22,324 bases of DNA from an uncultured Odoribacter sp. (lineage in GTDB: Bacteria > Bacteroidota > Bacteroidia > Bacteroidales > Marinifilaceae). Below, in pieces: positions 7,106 through 15,800 of this stretch (positions within the stretch are counted from its first letter, which is position 1; each line of letters opens with the position of its first letter). The position numbers were made by a program, and so were the translations under genes. The notes under the pieces were generated by a model. That model was not told the DNA's origin. It searched no databases and worked only from the letters and a program-made list of their open reading frames with translations. The DNA lies in NCBI GenBank assembly GCA_910589025.1, contig CAJURM010000015.1, positions 54,873 through 77,196 on the forward strand. The letters are read 5' to 3'.

Positions 7106-7618
7106 TTAGTTATTAATTAATTTCTTCAACTCTTCCCAACGGGGATCCGTCGGTTTATTATCTTCTTCTACAATATATTTATCCAGAACTTCTTTCATTT
7201 CCGCCTCACACTCTCCCTCCTCATGTACCACTCGTATCGGGTAATTCAGCATATACGTCTCATACAAATATGAACTCAGATCCAAATAATCGTCGTCGGA
7301 AGCGATCACAATATAGTCATCATCATTCCCACTGTCACGCTCCGCCTGTTTCACATAAAGGTTCATCCTCCCCCTTACCATCAAATCAAATACACCCAGA
7401 CACCGGTCACATGTCGCTTTTACAGTCCCCTCTATATTTACCTTTACTTCCATCAGCAAAGAAGTCTTTATAATCTCTACAAGAGCTTTTATATTGGCCT
7501 CCGTGCCTCTCGTCGCTTCAAAACAATCAAAAAAACGATTGTCAAGCATATACTCAAAATTGTGCTTCCCTTCACTTAAGCCTCTGAAGGCCACCTTATA
7601 TTCTTTCAGTTTATCCAC
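7106..7618 (-). CDS. yceD: DUF177 / YceD-family protein
   Basis: The frame encodes a DUF177 protein with the characteristic CDRCL motif (KATCDRCLGVFDLMVRGRMNL split across the middle) and an acidic, aspartate-rich stretch (NDDDYIVIASDDDYLDL). YceD proteins are linked to 23S rRNA or 50S assembly in other bacteria and plants; the biochemical role is not settled. It is immediately upstream of rpmF, as usual. The frame can open at a TTG at 7642, but that codon is part of the -7 promoter box at 7640-7647, so it cannot be translated from that promoter. I choose GTG 7616-7618, giving a 170-residue protein that starts MDKLKEYKVAFRGL. The exact start is inference. Confidence 0.85.
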   Translation of the reverse strand: MDKLKEYKVAFRGLSEGKHNFEYMLDNRFFDCFEATRGTEANIKALVEIIKTSLLMEVKVNIEGTVKATCDRCLGVFDLMVRGRMNLYVKQAERDSGNDDDYIVIASDDDYLDLSSYLYETYMLNYPIRVVHEEGECEAEMKEVLDKYIVEEDNKPTDPRWEELKKLINN

Positions 7619-7639
7619 AATTATAGAAGTAAAACGGCG

Positions 7640-7647
7640 CAAAGATA
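7640..7647 (-). promoter_or_regulatory. -7 promoter box for yceD-rpmF-fabH
   Basis: The minus strand reads TATCTTTG, matching TAnnTTTG, 21 nt before the chosen GTG start. The -33 region is weak and overlaps three tandem heptamers (AGTAANN on the plus strand, 7656-7676). Confidence 0.6.
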
Positions 7648-7773
7648 GAATAAAAAGTAAGAAGTAAAAAGTAAACGATAAAAAAAATCAATCGGACGGG
7701 ATGCCACTCCTCTGCTACGCCCGACACCCTCCTCGCCTTTTTATGCATTTCGGATATTTTTTCAATCAAACTA

Positions 7774-7804
7774 TTTGAGTATAAGAATATTTTATATATT
7801 TTTG
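7774..7804 (+). promoter_or_regulatory. Promoter of the rplM-rpsI-rpsB-tsf operon
   Basis: TTTG (7774-7777), 19 bp, then TATTTTTG (7797-7804) match the Bacteroidota consensus in both boxes and in spacing. The expected transcription start is near 7810, which leaves a leader of about 180 nt before rplM. Confidence 0.75.
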
Positions 7805-7806
7805 CC

Positions 7807-7991
7807 CTCCATTTTGGAGTGGTCTATGCTTTAAACTGTAAGATTGAACCTTAGCCATTTGTCTTGCAGGCATATTCCGGGAACAAAAATTTCAAGTCTG
7901 CCCGACTACCGCGTTGTTTTTGTTTCTTCGGGATTGCGAGCATTCATCACACTGAAATACAAACAGATGTATAATTTAAATTAACAAAGAA
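7807..7991 (+). promoter_or_regulatory. Long structured leader of the rplM operon, candidate ribosomal-protein autoregulatory element
   Basis: This accounts for most of the 373-nt gap between yceD and rplM. It contains CTCCA/TGGAG (7807-7811 with 7815-7819), TATGC/GCATA (7825-7829 with 7870-7874) and an 11-bp stem with two G-U pairs joining 7879-7889 to 7917-7927. CCCGA (7901-7905) can pair with TCGGG (7928-7932) as an alternative that excludes part of that stem. No ORF with credible content is present. Ribosomal-protein operons often carry such leaders, bound by one of their own products. Binding by L13 or S9 is inference. Confidence 0.5.
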
Positions 7992-8447
7992 GTGGATCAA
8001 ATTAGTTACAAAACGACTTACGTCAACAAAGCCACTGCTCAGAAAGAATGGGTTTTGATTGACGCAGAAAACGAGGTTTTGGGACGTCTTGCTTCTAAAG
8101 TTGCGAAACTTTTAAGAGGCAAGTATAAACCGTCTTTCACTCCTCATGTTGATTGCGGCGACAACGTAATCATTATCAATGCAGAAAAAATTGCTCTGAC
8201 CGGTAACAAATTAACCGACAAGCAGTACACCCGTCACACCGGATACCCCGGAGGACAGCGTCACACAACTCCAGCAGCCGTACTGGCAACACACCCGGAA
8301 CGAGTGATTGAACATGCCGTAAAAGGTATGCTTCCGAAAAGCCGTCTTGGAAGAGCGGTAATGAAAAACCTTCACATTTTTGTTGGCGGAGAGCACCACA
8401 TGGAAGCTCAAAAACCGAAGAAAATTGATTTAAACTCACTTAATTAA
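7992..8447 (+). CDS. rplM: Large ribosomal subunit protein uL13
   Basis: The 151-residue protein matches uL13: KEWVLIDAENEVLGRLASKV near residues 19-38, LRGKYKPSFTPHVDCGDNVI near 41-60, the TGYPGG motif and GMLPKSRLGRAVMKNLHIF. It is an early-assembling 50S protein. The start codon is GTG (7992-7994). There is no ATG in the right place, and the N-terminus MDQISYKTTYVNKATAQ is the expected one for Bacteroidales uL13. It is first in the operon, 6 bp before rpsI, the nearly universal rplM-rpsI pairing. Confidence 0.97.
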   Translation: MDQISYKTTYVNKATAQKEWVLIDAENEVLGRLASKVAKLLRGKYKPSFTPHVDCGDNVIIINAEKIALTGNKLTDKQYTRHTGYPGGQRHTTPAAVLATHPERVIEHAVKGMLPKSRLGRAVMKNLHIFVGGEHHMEAQKPKKIDLNSLN

Positions 8448-8453
8448 TAAGGT

Positions 8454-8843
8454 ATGGAAGTAGTTAACGCAATCGGCAGAAGAAAAGCAGCAGTAGCTCG
8501 CGTTTATGTTAGTGAAGGAAAAGGTAATATCGTTATCAACAAAAAAAGAAGTGTTGAAGAATACTTCACATTACCTACACTTCAGTGTATTGTAAAACAA
8601 CCTCTTGAATTACTGGGCGTAAGCGGTCAGTATGACATCAAAGTAAACCTTGACGGAGGCGGTTTTAAAGGGCAGGCAGAAGCTTTACGCTTAGGTATTG
8701 CCAGAGCCTTGGTGGAAATTAATGCAGAAAACAAATCTCAACTGAAAGCAGCCGGATTCCTAACCCGCGATCCCCGCGAAGTGGAACGTAAAAAACCGGG
8801 TCAGCCGAAAGCTCGTAAGAGATTCCAGTTCTCTAAACGTTAA
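8454..8843 (+). CDS. rpsI: Small ribosomal subunit protein uS9
   Basis: The 129-residue protein contains the uS9 core (AIGRRKAAVARVYV, VNLDGGGFKGQAEALRLGIA) and the conserved basic C-terminus ending in SKR, which reaches the P-site tRNA in the 30S subunit. It starts with ATG 6 bp after rplM, so the two are translationally close. After its stop codon comes a 93-nt spacer with an extended hairpin, and then rpsB. Confidence 0.97.
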   Translation: MEVVNAIGRRKAAVARVYVSEGKGNIVINKKRSVEEYFTLPTLQCIVKQPLELLGVSGQYDIKVNLDGGGFKGQAEALRLGIARALVEINAENKSQLKAAGFLTRDPREVERKKPGQPKARKRFQFSKR

Positions 8844-8901
8844 TAGCAGTTTAGTATCTAAATTGACGGGACTTCTCGTAAGAACTACCCGGCAATTGCT
8901 A
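8844..8901 (+). promoter_or_regulatory. Extended hairpin between rpsI and rpsB, candidate S2 leader
   Basis: TAGCAGTT (8844-8851) pairs with AATTGCTA (8894-8901), with one G-U pair. Inside, TTGACGGG (8863-8870) pairs with CCCGGCAA (8888-8895) with one mismatch, an alternative that shares two bases with the outer stem. TTCT/AGAA closes a CGTA tetraloop at the tip. It lacks a U run and no promoter box lies between the genes, so it is probably transcribed through. In E. coli S2 represses rpsB-tsf through the rpsB leader; the same role here is inference. Confidence 0.5.
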
Positions 8902-8936
8902 AAAATGAAGAATGTAAACTTTTTAAAAAATTACCT

Positions 8937-9746
8937 ATGTCAGCAAGTTTTGACGAATTATTAAATGCAGGTTGTCACTTCGGACACCTTACCCGTAAAT
9001 GGAATCCTAAAATGGCTCCGTACATTTTCATGGAGCGTAACGATATCCACATCATTGACCTGAACAAAACAGCAATTATGCTTGACAAAGCCTCTGCAGC
9101 TTTAAAACAAATTGCCAAATCAGGTAGAAAAATTCTGTTTGTTGCAACAAAAAAACAGGCTAAGGACATTGTTGCAGAAAAAATTTCAAACATCAACATG
9201 CCGTTCGTAACCGAAAGATGGCCGGGCGGTATGTTAACCAACTTCCCGACAATCCGGAAAGCTGTGAAAAAAATGACCACCATCGACAAGATGGAAAAAG
9301 ACGGTACTTTTGATCACCTGTCAAAAAGAGAAAAACTTCAGATTGCACGCCAGCGTGCCAAATTGGAGAAAAACTTAGGAAGCATCGCTGACTTAAGCCG
9401 TCTTCCGGCTGCTCTTTTTGTGGTAGACGTGATGAAAGAATACATCGCCGTAAAAGAGGCCAAAACGTTAGGTATCCCGGTATTTGCTATGGTTGATACC
9501 AACTCCAACCCGGACAACATCGATTTTGTTATCCCGTGTAACGACGATGCTTCTACCTCTATCTCTTTAATCATCGAAAAAGTAGCCGATGCCATTAAAG
9601 AAGGTATGAGCGAAAGAAAAGCTGAACGGGAAAAAGAAGGAGACAAAAAACCGGGAGCGAAAAAAGCTGAAAAAGTAAATCCGGAAGAAGAGGAAATAGA
9701 AGTGGAGGAAGTGGAAGTTGAAGAAACTGAAACAACGGAAGAATAA
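8937..9746 (+). CDS. rpsB: Small ribosomal subunit protein uS2
   Basis: The 269-residue protein has the uS2 landmarks: LLNAGCHFGHLTRKWNPKM near the N-terminus, FVTERWPGGMLTNFPTI, and LFVVDVMKEYIAVKEAKTLG with IPVFAMVDTNSNPDNIDFVI. The last 45 residues or so are an extension with a basic part (SERKAEREKEGDKKPGAKKA) followed by a very acidic run of glutamates. This tail goes beyond the E. coli protein; acidic uS2 tails occur in several Bacteroidota. It is followed by tsf, the conserved rpsB-tsf pair. Confidence 0.97.
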   Translation: MSASFDELLNAGCHFGHLTRKWNPKMAPYIFMERNDIHIIDLNKTAIMLDKASAALKQIAKSGRKILFVATKKQAKDIVAEKISNINMPFVTERWPGGMLTNFPTIRKAVKKMTTIDKMEKDGTFDHLSKREKLQIARQRAKLEKNLGSIADLSRLPAALFVVDVMKEYIAVKEAKTLGIPVFAMVDTNSNPDNIDFVIPCNDDASTSISLIIEKVADAIKEGMSERKAEREKEGDKKPGAKKAEKVNPEEEEIEVEEVEVEETETTEE

Positions 9747-9764
9747 GTAAAATGCGATTTCGGG

Positions 9765-9781
9765 TCCCGGTAAAACCGGGA
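9765..9781 (+). promoter_or_regulatory. Intercistronic hairpin between rpsB and tsf
   Basis: TCCCGGT (9765-9771) and ACCGGGA (9775-9781) form a perfect 7-bp stem around AAA, 18 nt after the rpsB stop. The following bases (TCTGAAAATCTT) are not a U run, so it may be a weak attenuator or a barrier to exonucleases that sets the ratio of S2 to EF-Ts. That role is inference. Confidence 0.5.
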
Positions 9782-9812
9782 TCTGAAAATCTTAAATTCA
9801 AAATCAATTAAC

Positions 9813-10631
9813 ATGGAAATAAAAGCAGCTGATGTGATGAAGTTGCGTCACGCAACAAACGCAGGAATGATGGACTGTAAACATGCCCTTCAGGAAGCTG
9901 AAGGTGATTTTGACAAAGCAGTTGACATCATTCGTAAAAGAGGCCTTATCGTTGCCAGCAAACGGGCAGACCGCGAAGCAAAAGAAGGCTGTGTATTAGC
10001 TCGTGCAGAAGGTAAAAAAGCCGCTTTGGTGAGCTTAAATTGCGAAACGGACTTCGTTGCTAAAAACGAAAACTTCGTAAAATTCACCCAGAGTATCCTG
10101 GACACTGCATTCACCAATATGCCTGCTGATCTGAATGCTTTATTGGCATTACAAATCGACGGCAGAAGCATCTCCGACCAGATTGCAGAACAGACAGGTG
10201 TAATCGGTGAAAAATTAGAACTGAGCTTCTATGGCAAAGTAGAAGGTGAAGATACGGTCGCTTACATCCATCCGGGTAACAAACTGGCTACTATCGTTGC
10301 TTTCAACAAAACAGCTGACGCACAGGTGAAAAAAGACGTAGCCATGCAGGCAGCTGCTATGGCTCCTATTGCCGTAGATAAAACCGATGTTCCGGAAAAC
10401 GTCATTGCTCACGAACTGGAAATCGGTAAAGAAAAAGCACGCGAAGAAGGGAAACCCGAAAATATGCTTGAAAAAATTGCACAGGGCCGCCTGAATAAAT
10501 TCTTCCAGGAATCTACCCTGCTGAATCAGGCATTCGTAAAAGAACCGAAAGAAACCGTAAAAACTTACATGCAAAGCCATGACAAAGACCTTACGGTTAC
10601 TTCATTCGTAAGATTCACTTTGAACGACTGA
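9813..10631 (+). CDS. tsf: Translation elongation factor Ts
   Basis: The 272-residue protein begins with the EF-Ts UBA-like domain (ADVMKLRHATNAGMMDCKHAL, residues 6-26) and contains the core EF-Tu-contact motif TDFVAKN in NCETDFVAKNENF. Later parts (IAEQTGVIGEKLELSFYGKV, KFFQESTLLNQAFV) are also typical. EF-Ts releases GDP from EF-Tu in the cytosol. It is the last gene of the rplM operon. The expected neighbours pyrH and frr are absent; frr is about 6 kb upstream in this window, separated by unrelated genes. Confidence 0.97.
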   Translation: MEIKAADVMKLRHATNAGMMDCKHALQEAEGDFDKAVDIIRKRGLIVASKRADREAKEGCVLARAEGKKAALVSLNCETDFVAKNENFVKFTQSILDTAFTNMPADLNALLALQIDGRSISDQIAEQTGVIGEKLELSFYGKVEGEDTVAYIHPGNKLATIVAFNKTADAQVKKDVAMQAAAMAPIAVDKTDVPENVIAHELEIGKEKAREEGKPENMLEKIAQGRLNKFFQESTLLNQAFVKEPKETVKTYMQSHDKDLTVTSFVRFTLND

Positions 10632-10652
10632 TCTCATCAAAGTATATTCAAT

Positions 10653-10681
10653 AAAAAAGTCCCGGATTACGGGACTTTTTT
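10653..10681. terminator. Bidirectional terminator between tsf and the ArnT-like gene
   Basis: A6, then GTCCCG (10659-10664), loop GATTA, CGGGAC (10670-10675), then T6 make a 12-bp symmetric hairpin with U runs both ways. The stop codon of the convergent glycosyltransferase gene (10667-10669) lies in the loop, so the last codons of that gene double as one terminator arm. Confidence 0.9.
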
Positions 10682-12319
10682 CATTTCCAGCAAAGTAACA
10701 TAGCGGACAAATATGTCCGAATGCCATTTCGTATTTGCTTTCCGGCGATTATCATCAAATTTACCGATAAATGTCATATTCACGCGGGATTTAAGCATGT
10801 CTGGCAGCACTTCATCCGCACTGCGGGCAGAAACCAATACCATCGGCGAAACAGGTAACGTTTCACTTGCAGAGAGATCCCACGGCAAAATCCTTCTTCC
10901 CGCCTCATACACCAATTCTATTCTCAACTCTTCGTCTTCCGGATAATAGAACGGGACATTCCGTAAAACTTCTACATCCTGAACCGCTTTTATACTTTTC
11001 ATATCCGGATTATTAAAAAGGCCTGCCACTGAAGGCATCAAAAAAGCTTCCACAATAAAAAACAGAAACACCACTCCCCCTAAAAAAGACAAAGGACGCA
11101 CTTTCACAGCAGACCGGAACAAAACATAGGCACCCCCCAAAAACAACAGCGTTGATAAAAAGAATACAACCATTCCAATCCCACCCCCGCTCAATACAAA
11201 ACAATACACATAAATTCCAACAGGCAGACAACACGCAACAAATACTATCAATAAAGTATTGACACGGAAAAACAATTTATCCCATCCCAGCAACAACTTC
11301 CTTTCCACTAATTTTTCATGCCAGTAAAAAAAGACATGAGCCACGACCATCGCAGAGGGGATAAGAATCGGCAACAAATAGCGGGTTTTCTTCTCCGGCA
11401 AAAACGACAACAAAATCAATATGGCAAAAGTCCAGCTTACCGTCAAAACATACTCTCTCCTGAAATGCATCCTTTTCTTCCAATAGGGCCATAACAACCC
11501 TGTAATCAAAAACAGAGACCAAATACCCGATTCAAGGAAAAACTTCCAGTAATAATACCAGGGACGCACATTTCGTTCCAGCCAGGCCGTAGATTCCTTG
11601 GCCGCCACAAACATTGCCATGTCCCTGTGATACAAATACAGGTAGACAGGCCACCACAAACTTATCGCCAGACAAATCAACACCATCGCCAATAAAGGAA
11701 GGACCTTCCCTTTGACCGAAGGACAATAGAGAGGAAAATAACAAAGTAAAAAAGGCAAAAGCAAAGCATAAAACGAAACTGGCCCTTTCCCCAAAAAGGA
11801 CAATCCCATAAAAGTCCCTGCCAATAGAAAATCCCGCCAGCATGCCCCTTCCGACTCAAAAGCCCGGAAGAAAAAATAAATGGCTCCCAGCATAAAACTA
11901 TGGCAATAGATATCCCAAGATGCCGTTCTCCCCATCAGAATAATATTAAAGGAAGTACACAACACCAATGCAGAAACCAATCCATAGAGGGGTCTCTTAG
12001 TCATTCCCGTTCCCAAAAAATACATGAAAAACACCAGCAACATAGCCATCATACCTGCTGCTGTTCTTTGAAGGGCAATATTATCCGGCGCTATCCATTC
12101 TATTACACCGGCAACCCACGTCGGCAAAGGAGGTTTTTCCAAGCGGAGCGTTCCGTTCATGGTTGGCACCAACCAATTGTTATATTCCACCATCTCCCGC
12201 GCCGTAATCAGATTCCGGGACTCCATAATATCCGGATAAACCACTTTGTTATGGATGAAAAATGTAAAGAAACAAACTAACAACAAAAGACATAAATGAA
12301 GTTTCCGGTTCGTCTGCAT
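10667..12319 (-). CDS. ArnT/PMT-family (GT39/GT83-like) integral membrane glycosyltransferase
   Basis: The 550-residue protein has the N-terminal pattern of this family: one membrane helix, then a periplasmic loop with the acidic catalytic region (PDIMESRNLITAREM, E33) and WLVPTMNGTLRLEKPPLPTW at about 49-68. Ten or more further hydrophobic segments follow, with SFLGKGPVSFYALLLPFLL and a soluble C-terminal part of about 120 residues. ArnT moves L-Ara4N from undecaprenyl phosphate to lipid A; related proteins move other sugars to lipids or proteins. The acceptor and sugar here cannot be told. The gene stands alone, with its own promoter and a shared terminator. Its last residues (MKKVP) are encoded by the terminator arm. 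Confidence 0.85.
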   Translation of the reverse strand: MQTNRKLHLCLLLLVCFFTFFIHNKVVYPDIMESRNLITAREMVEYNNWLVPTMNGTLRLEKPPLPTWVAGVIEWIAPDNIALQRTAAGMMAMLLVFFMYFLGTGMTKRPLYGLVSALVLCTSFNIILMGRTASWDIYCHSFMLGAIYFFFRAFESEGACWRDFLLAGTFMGLSFLGKGPVSFYALLLPFLLCYFPLYCPSVKGKVLPLLAMVLICLAISLWWPVYLYLYHRDMAMFVAAKESTAWLERNVRPWYYYWKFFLESGIWSLFLITGLLWPYWKKRMHFRREYVLTVSWTFAILILLSFLPEKKTRYLLPILIPSAMVVAHVFFYWHEKLVERKLLLGWDKLFFRVNTLLIVFVACCLPVGIYVYCFVLSGGGIGMVVFFLSTLLFLGGAYVLFRSAVKVRPLSFLGGVVFLFFIVEAFLMPSVAGLFNNPDMKSIKAVQDVEVLRNVPFYYPEDEELRIELVYEAGRRILPWDLSASETLPVSPMVLVSARSADEVLPDMLKSRVNMTFIGKFDDNRRKANTKWHSDIFVRYVTLLEMKKVP

Positions 12320-12393
12320 ATATTCAAAATTTATCTTGTACTCCCTAATAAAAACGTACGTTTCCCGAGGCGTATATTTTTATAAATTTCCGG

Positions 12394-12426
12394 CAAAAAT
12401 ATAAATTCTTTTTGCTTATCTATCAA
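12394..12426 (-). promoter_or_regulatory. Promoter of the ArnT-like gene
   Basis: On the minus strand, TTG (12426-12424), 22 bp, then TATTTTTG (12401-12394) give a perfect -7 box with slightly long spacing. The leader would be about 70 nt. Confidence 0.55.
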
Positions 12427-12523
12427 TATTTTATCTTTTCTTCTTGCTGCATTATTCCTTTTTTATCCGTATCCAAAAAAAACGTACCTTTTATTTGTCA
12501 TCTTCACCCCCAAAAAATACAAC

Positions 12524-12563
12524 AAAAAAACCGGAAAGAACTGCATCGCACTCTTTCCGGTTT
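12524..12563 (-). terminator. Terminator at the end of the efflux operon
   Basis: TCTTTCCGGTTT (12563-12552 in the direction of transcription) pairs perfectly with AAACCGGAAAGA (12539-12528), a 12-bp stem around a 12-nt loop, followed by a U run from the A tract at 12524-12530. It lies 22 nt after the stop of the last gene. Confidence 0.85.
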
Positions 12564-12585
12564 CCACCTGAAATTCTCTCAGATT

Positions 12586-12882
12586 CTAATACATATCCGT
12601 AATATTCCAGACAAAAGCCCGGATTCCGTTTTCTTTATTCACATTATCCAGCTTTTCAACATATTTAAGAATCAACGGAACCATTTCATCCTTCACAATC
12701 GTCATCGTTGCGGAATTCATTTCCGGCCACGTATGGTTCCCCATACGCGGTTCTCCGGTATCCGTACCCGCTCCATTCACCAAAGGCCATTGTGTAAATC
12801 CTTTAATTTGCAATTGTTCCAGAATATAAGACACTCGTTCTGTCAGGGCCTGATTATAAGTTATAAACACTGCTTTCATCAT
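12586..12882 (-). CDS. PG0541-like transporter-associated small protein (PII-like fold expected)
   Basis: The 98-residue protein (MKAVFITYNQALTERVSYIL, then GFTQWPLVNGAGTDTGEPRMG) resembles the PG0541 family of Bacteroidota, small proteins encoded just after RND pump genes and distantly like PII regulators. Here it follows the pump by 13 nt. An AAGGAG overlapping the pump stop could serve as its ribosome-binding site. Two ATGs in a row (12880-12882 and 12877-12879) are possible starts; the longer form is given. Its function is not known. The context suggests it acts on or reports the state of the pump, which is inference. Confidence 0.75.
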   Translation of the reverse strand: MMKAVFITYNQALTERVSYILEQLQIKGFTQWPLVNGAGTDTGEPRMGNHTWPEMNSATMTIVKDEMVPLILKYVEKLDNVNKENGIRAFVWNITDMY

Positions 12883-12895
12883 CCATCATTTTAAA

Positions 12896-15800
12896 TTACT
12901 CCTTCGGCAAATCGCGTTCCGGATCAAAATCACTCATAAACTTAAACTGCTTGGCAAGCGCCTTTTTCTTATTACGGCTTCCACTCTTATCCATCGCTGC
13001 ATATACCACCGGTACAATCACCAACGTAATAATCGTTGAGAAGACCATACCACCGATAACGGCAACACCCATCGGACGCCACGTTTCGGAACCTTCTCCC
13101 ACACTCAACGCCATCGGAACCATACCCAGAATCGTAGTCAATGAAGTCATTAACACCGGACGCAAACGGGAACGGCAAGCCTGAGCTACAGCATCATACA
13201 GACGAATACCCCTTTCACGCATCAAGTTGATAAAGTCAATCAATACAATACCGTTCTTCGTCACAATACCCACCAACATAATAGCTCCCAACGCTGCAAT
13301 CACACTCAACGTTGTATTCGTAAGCAACAGAGCCAAAATAACCCCAGTAAACGCAAACGGGATAGCCAACATAATGATAAACGGCATCTTAAATGACTCA
13401 AACTGTGCTGCCATCACAATATATACCAACATCAAAGAAAGAAGCAACAAAACAATCAAAGAACTAAACGACTCCTGCTGGTCTTCATAACCTCCACCGA
13501 TATAAACACTCACTTCTTGAGGTATATTCTCCATATTGTCTATCACCTTCTGAGCCTGCATAGCAATCTCACCCATAGCAACACCGGCAGCAGGAGTAAT
13601 GGAAACTTTCAACATACGCTGTTTACTTTTTCTCTCAATATTAGGCGGAGAATAATATTCCCGGATCTCACCCAATTCCTTCAGACGTACCTTCTGTCCC
13701 TTACCGTCCGTAATCAATATATTCTCCAATTCAGTAATGGAAGAACGGAATTTCTCCTCAAAACGGACAATAATGTCATATTCCTCTCCGTCCTCTTTGA
13801 ATTTACTGTTCCGATAACCATAAATACGATTACGCAATGCCTGTCCAACCTCTGACGTCGTCAAAGCATGCTGGGCCAATTTATCCTTATTCAGGAACAA
13901 TCTCAACTCCGGTTTATCGTTGTCCCGGCTGATTTTAATATCCTCAGCTCCCGGTATCTCCCTCGCCTTATTGGCAATCTCATTTGCCAGACGGGTCGTC
14001 ATATCGAACTCATGTCCCATAATTTCAATATCCACCGTATTGCTGCTCATCGAGTTGGAAGATGTAGACACCGTGTATTCCAAAACATCCGGGAAACGTT
14101 TCAAAATACCACGCAACTGGTCTGCAATCTCAAACACACTTCTGTCACGCTCTTTCAAATCCTTCACCCTGACACGCATATTGAGGATATTATTTCCCGT
14201 ACTGTTCATCATGGAAGCAAAAGAAGCCTCTTCCTCACTACCGTAAGACAGATTGACAATAGTCAGCTCCGGAATCTCCGCCCTCATCACAGAGTCAATC
14301 TCCAATGCCACCCGTTTCGTTTCCTCAACCCGCTGCCCGGTCTGCATCTTGGCATACACGCTCATTGAACCCTGGTCATTTTGGGGCATAAAGTCCGTCT
14401 TAATGTATTTCATCATACTGCAAGAACCCAGGAACACACCAAACATACAGCAAATAATAAACGTTTTGTGTCTCAAAGCCCACCGAACCAAACGTTCATA
14501 CCAATTATCCAAACGATCCAACGTAGCCGTCACAAAATGATAAAAACTGAATTTACCGCTCTTTTGAGCCTCCTGTATTTTCAACAACTGAGAACACAAC
14601 ATCGGCGTCAAAGAAATAGCCGTAACCGTTGAAGTACAAACCGTGATACATACAATCCAACCCAACTGTTTAAACAGAATCCCGGTCATTCCCGTTACCA
14701 AAGTCAGCGGAAAGAACACAGCCACTGTCACCAAAGTCGTCACAATCACCGACAACCATACTTCATTCGTTCCATACTTGGCTGCTTCACGCGGACGACT
14801 GCCCCGGTCGATGTGTTTCGTTACATTCTCCAATACCACAATAGCATCATCCACCACCATACCAATCGCAATAGAGAGAGAAGAAAGGGAAATTACATTC
14901 AACGACTCACCGGTTGCAAACAAGTAAATAAATGCAACAATCAACGAAATCGGAATCGTCAAAGCAATAATAAACGTTGCACGCCAACGCCCCAAAAACA
15001 TAAACACCACCAACACCACAAATATCAAAGCATACATCAAAGAATCCTGCAGATTGTTGATGGACTTCACGATAAAATCGGAATTATCAACAATAATCTC
15101 AAAATTAATATCGGTAGGCAAATCCTTTTGTGCAGCCGCTAACTCTTTCTTTACCTGTTTGGCAATAGCCACCGCATTAGCGTCCGTTTGTTTCGTTACC
15201 AGCAAAACACCACCCCTTCCCCGGTTGATTGTCTGCTCCAGGGTAATATCCTTCAATGTATCACGGACTGTTGCGATGTCGTGCAAAAAAATAGTCTTAT
15301 TATTCCGGGTACCCAATACGATATTTTTTATCTCCTCGCTCTCCTCAAATTCCCCCTCTACACGGAAAGTATAATCCGACAGCCCCATTTTCACATTTCC
15401 CGACGGCACATCCTTGTTTTCCGCCAAAATCGTATTACCAATCTGCTCCAGATTCAAATTATAGGCATCCATCTTGTTGGGGTCTATTTCTACATAAACC
15501 ACCCGTTCCGGGGCACCTGCCAACGTTACGGAAGCCACACCATCCACCCGGTTCAAGCGGGTAACCAGCTTATCATCCAGAATTTTATCCAACCCCGGAT
15601 ACGACTCCTTTGCTGTCACCGCATAAATCAAAATGGGCATCATAGACGTATTGAAACGCATAATTGTCGGACGGTCAATATCATCCGGCAAATTCTGCAT
15701 CGCTTTATCTACCGCATCACGCACATCATTGGAAGCCTCATCCAGATTCGCTTCCCACTCAAACTCCAAAGATACTACCGCCAAATTATCGTACGACGTA

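Noticed and set aside
9338..9814. 158-codon minus-strand ORF opposite rpsB
   Set aside because: Its long serine run is the complement of the acidic glutamate tail of uS2.
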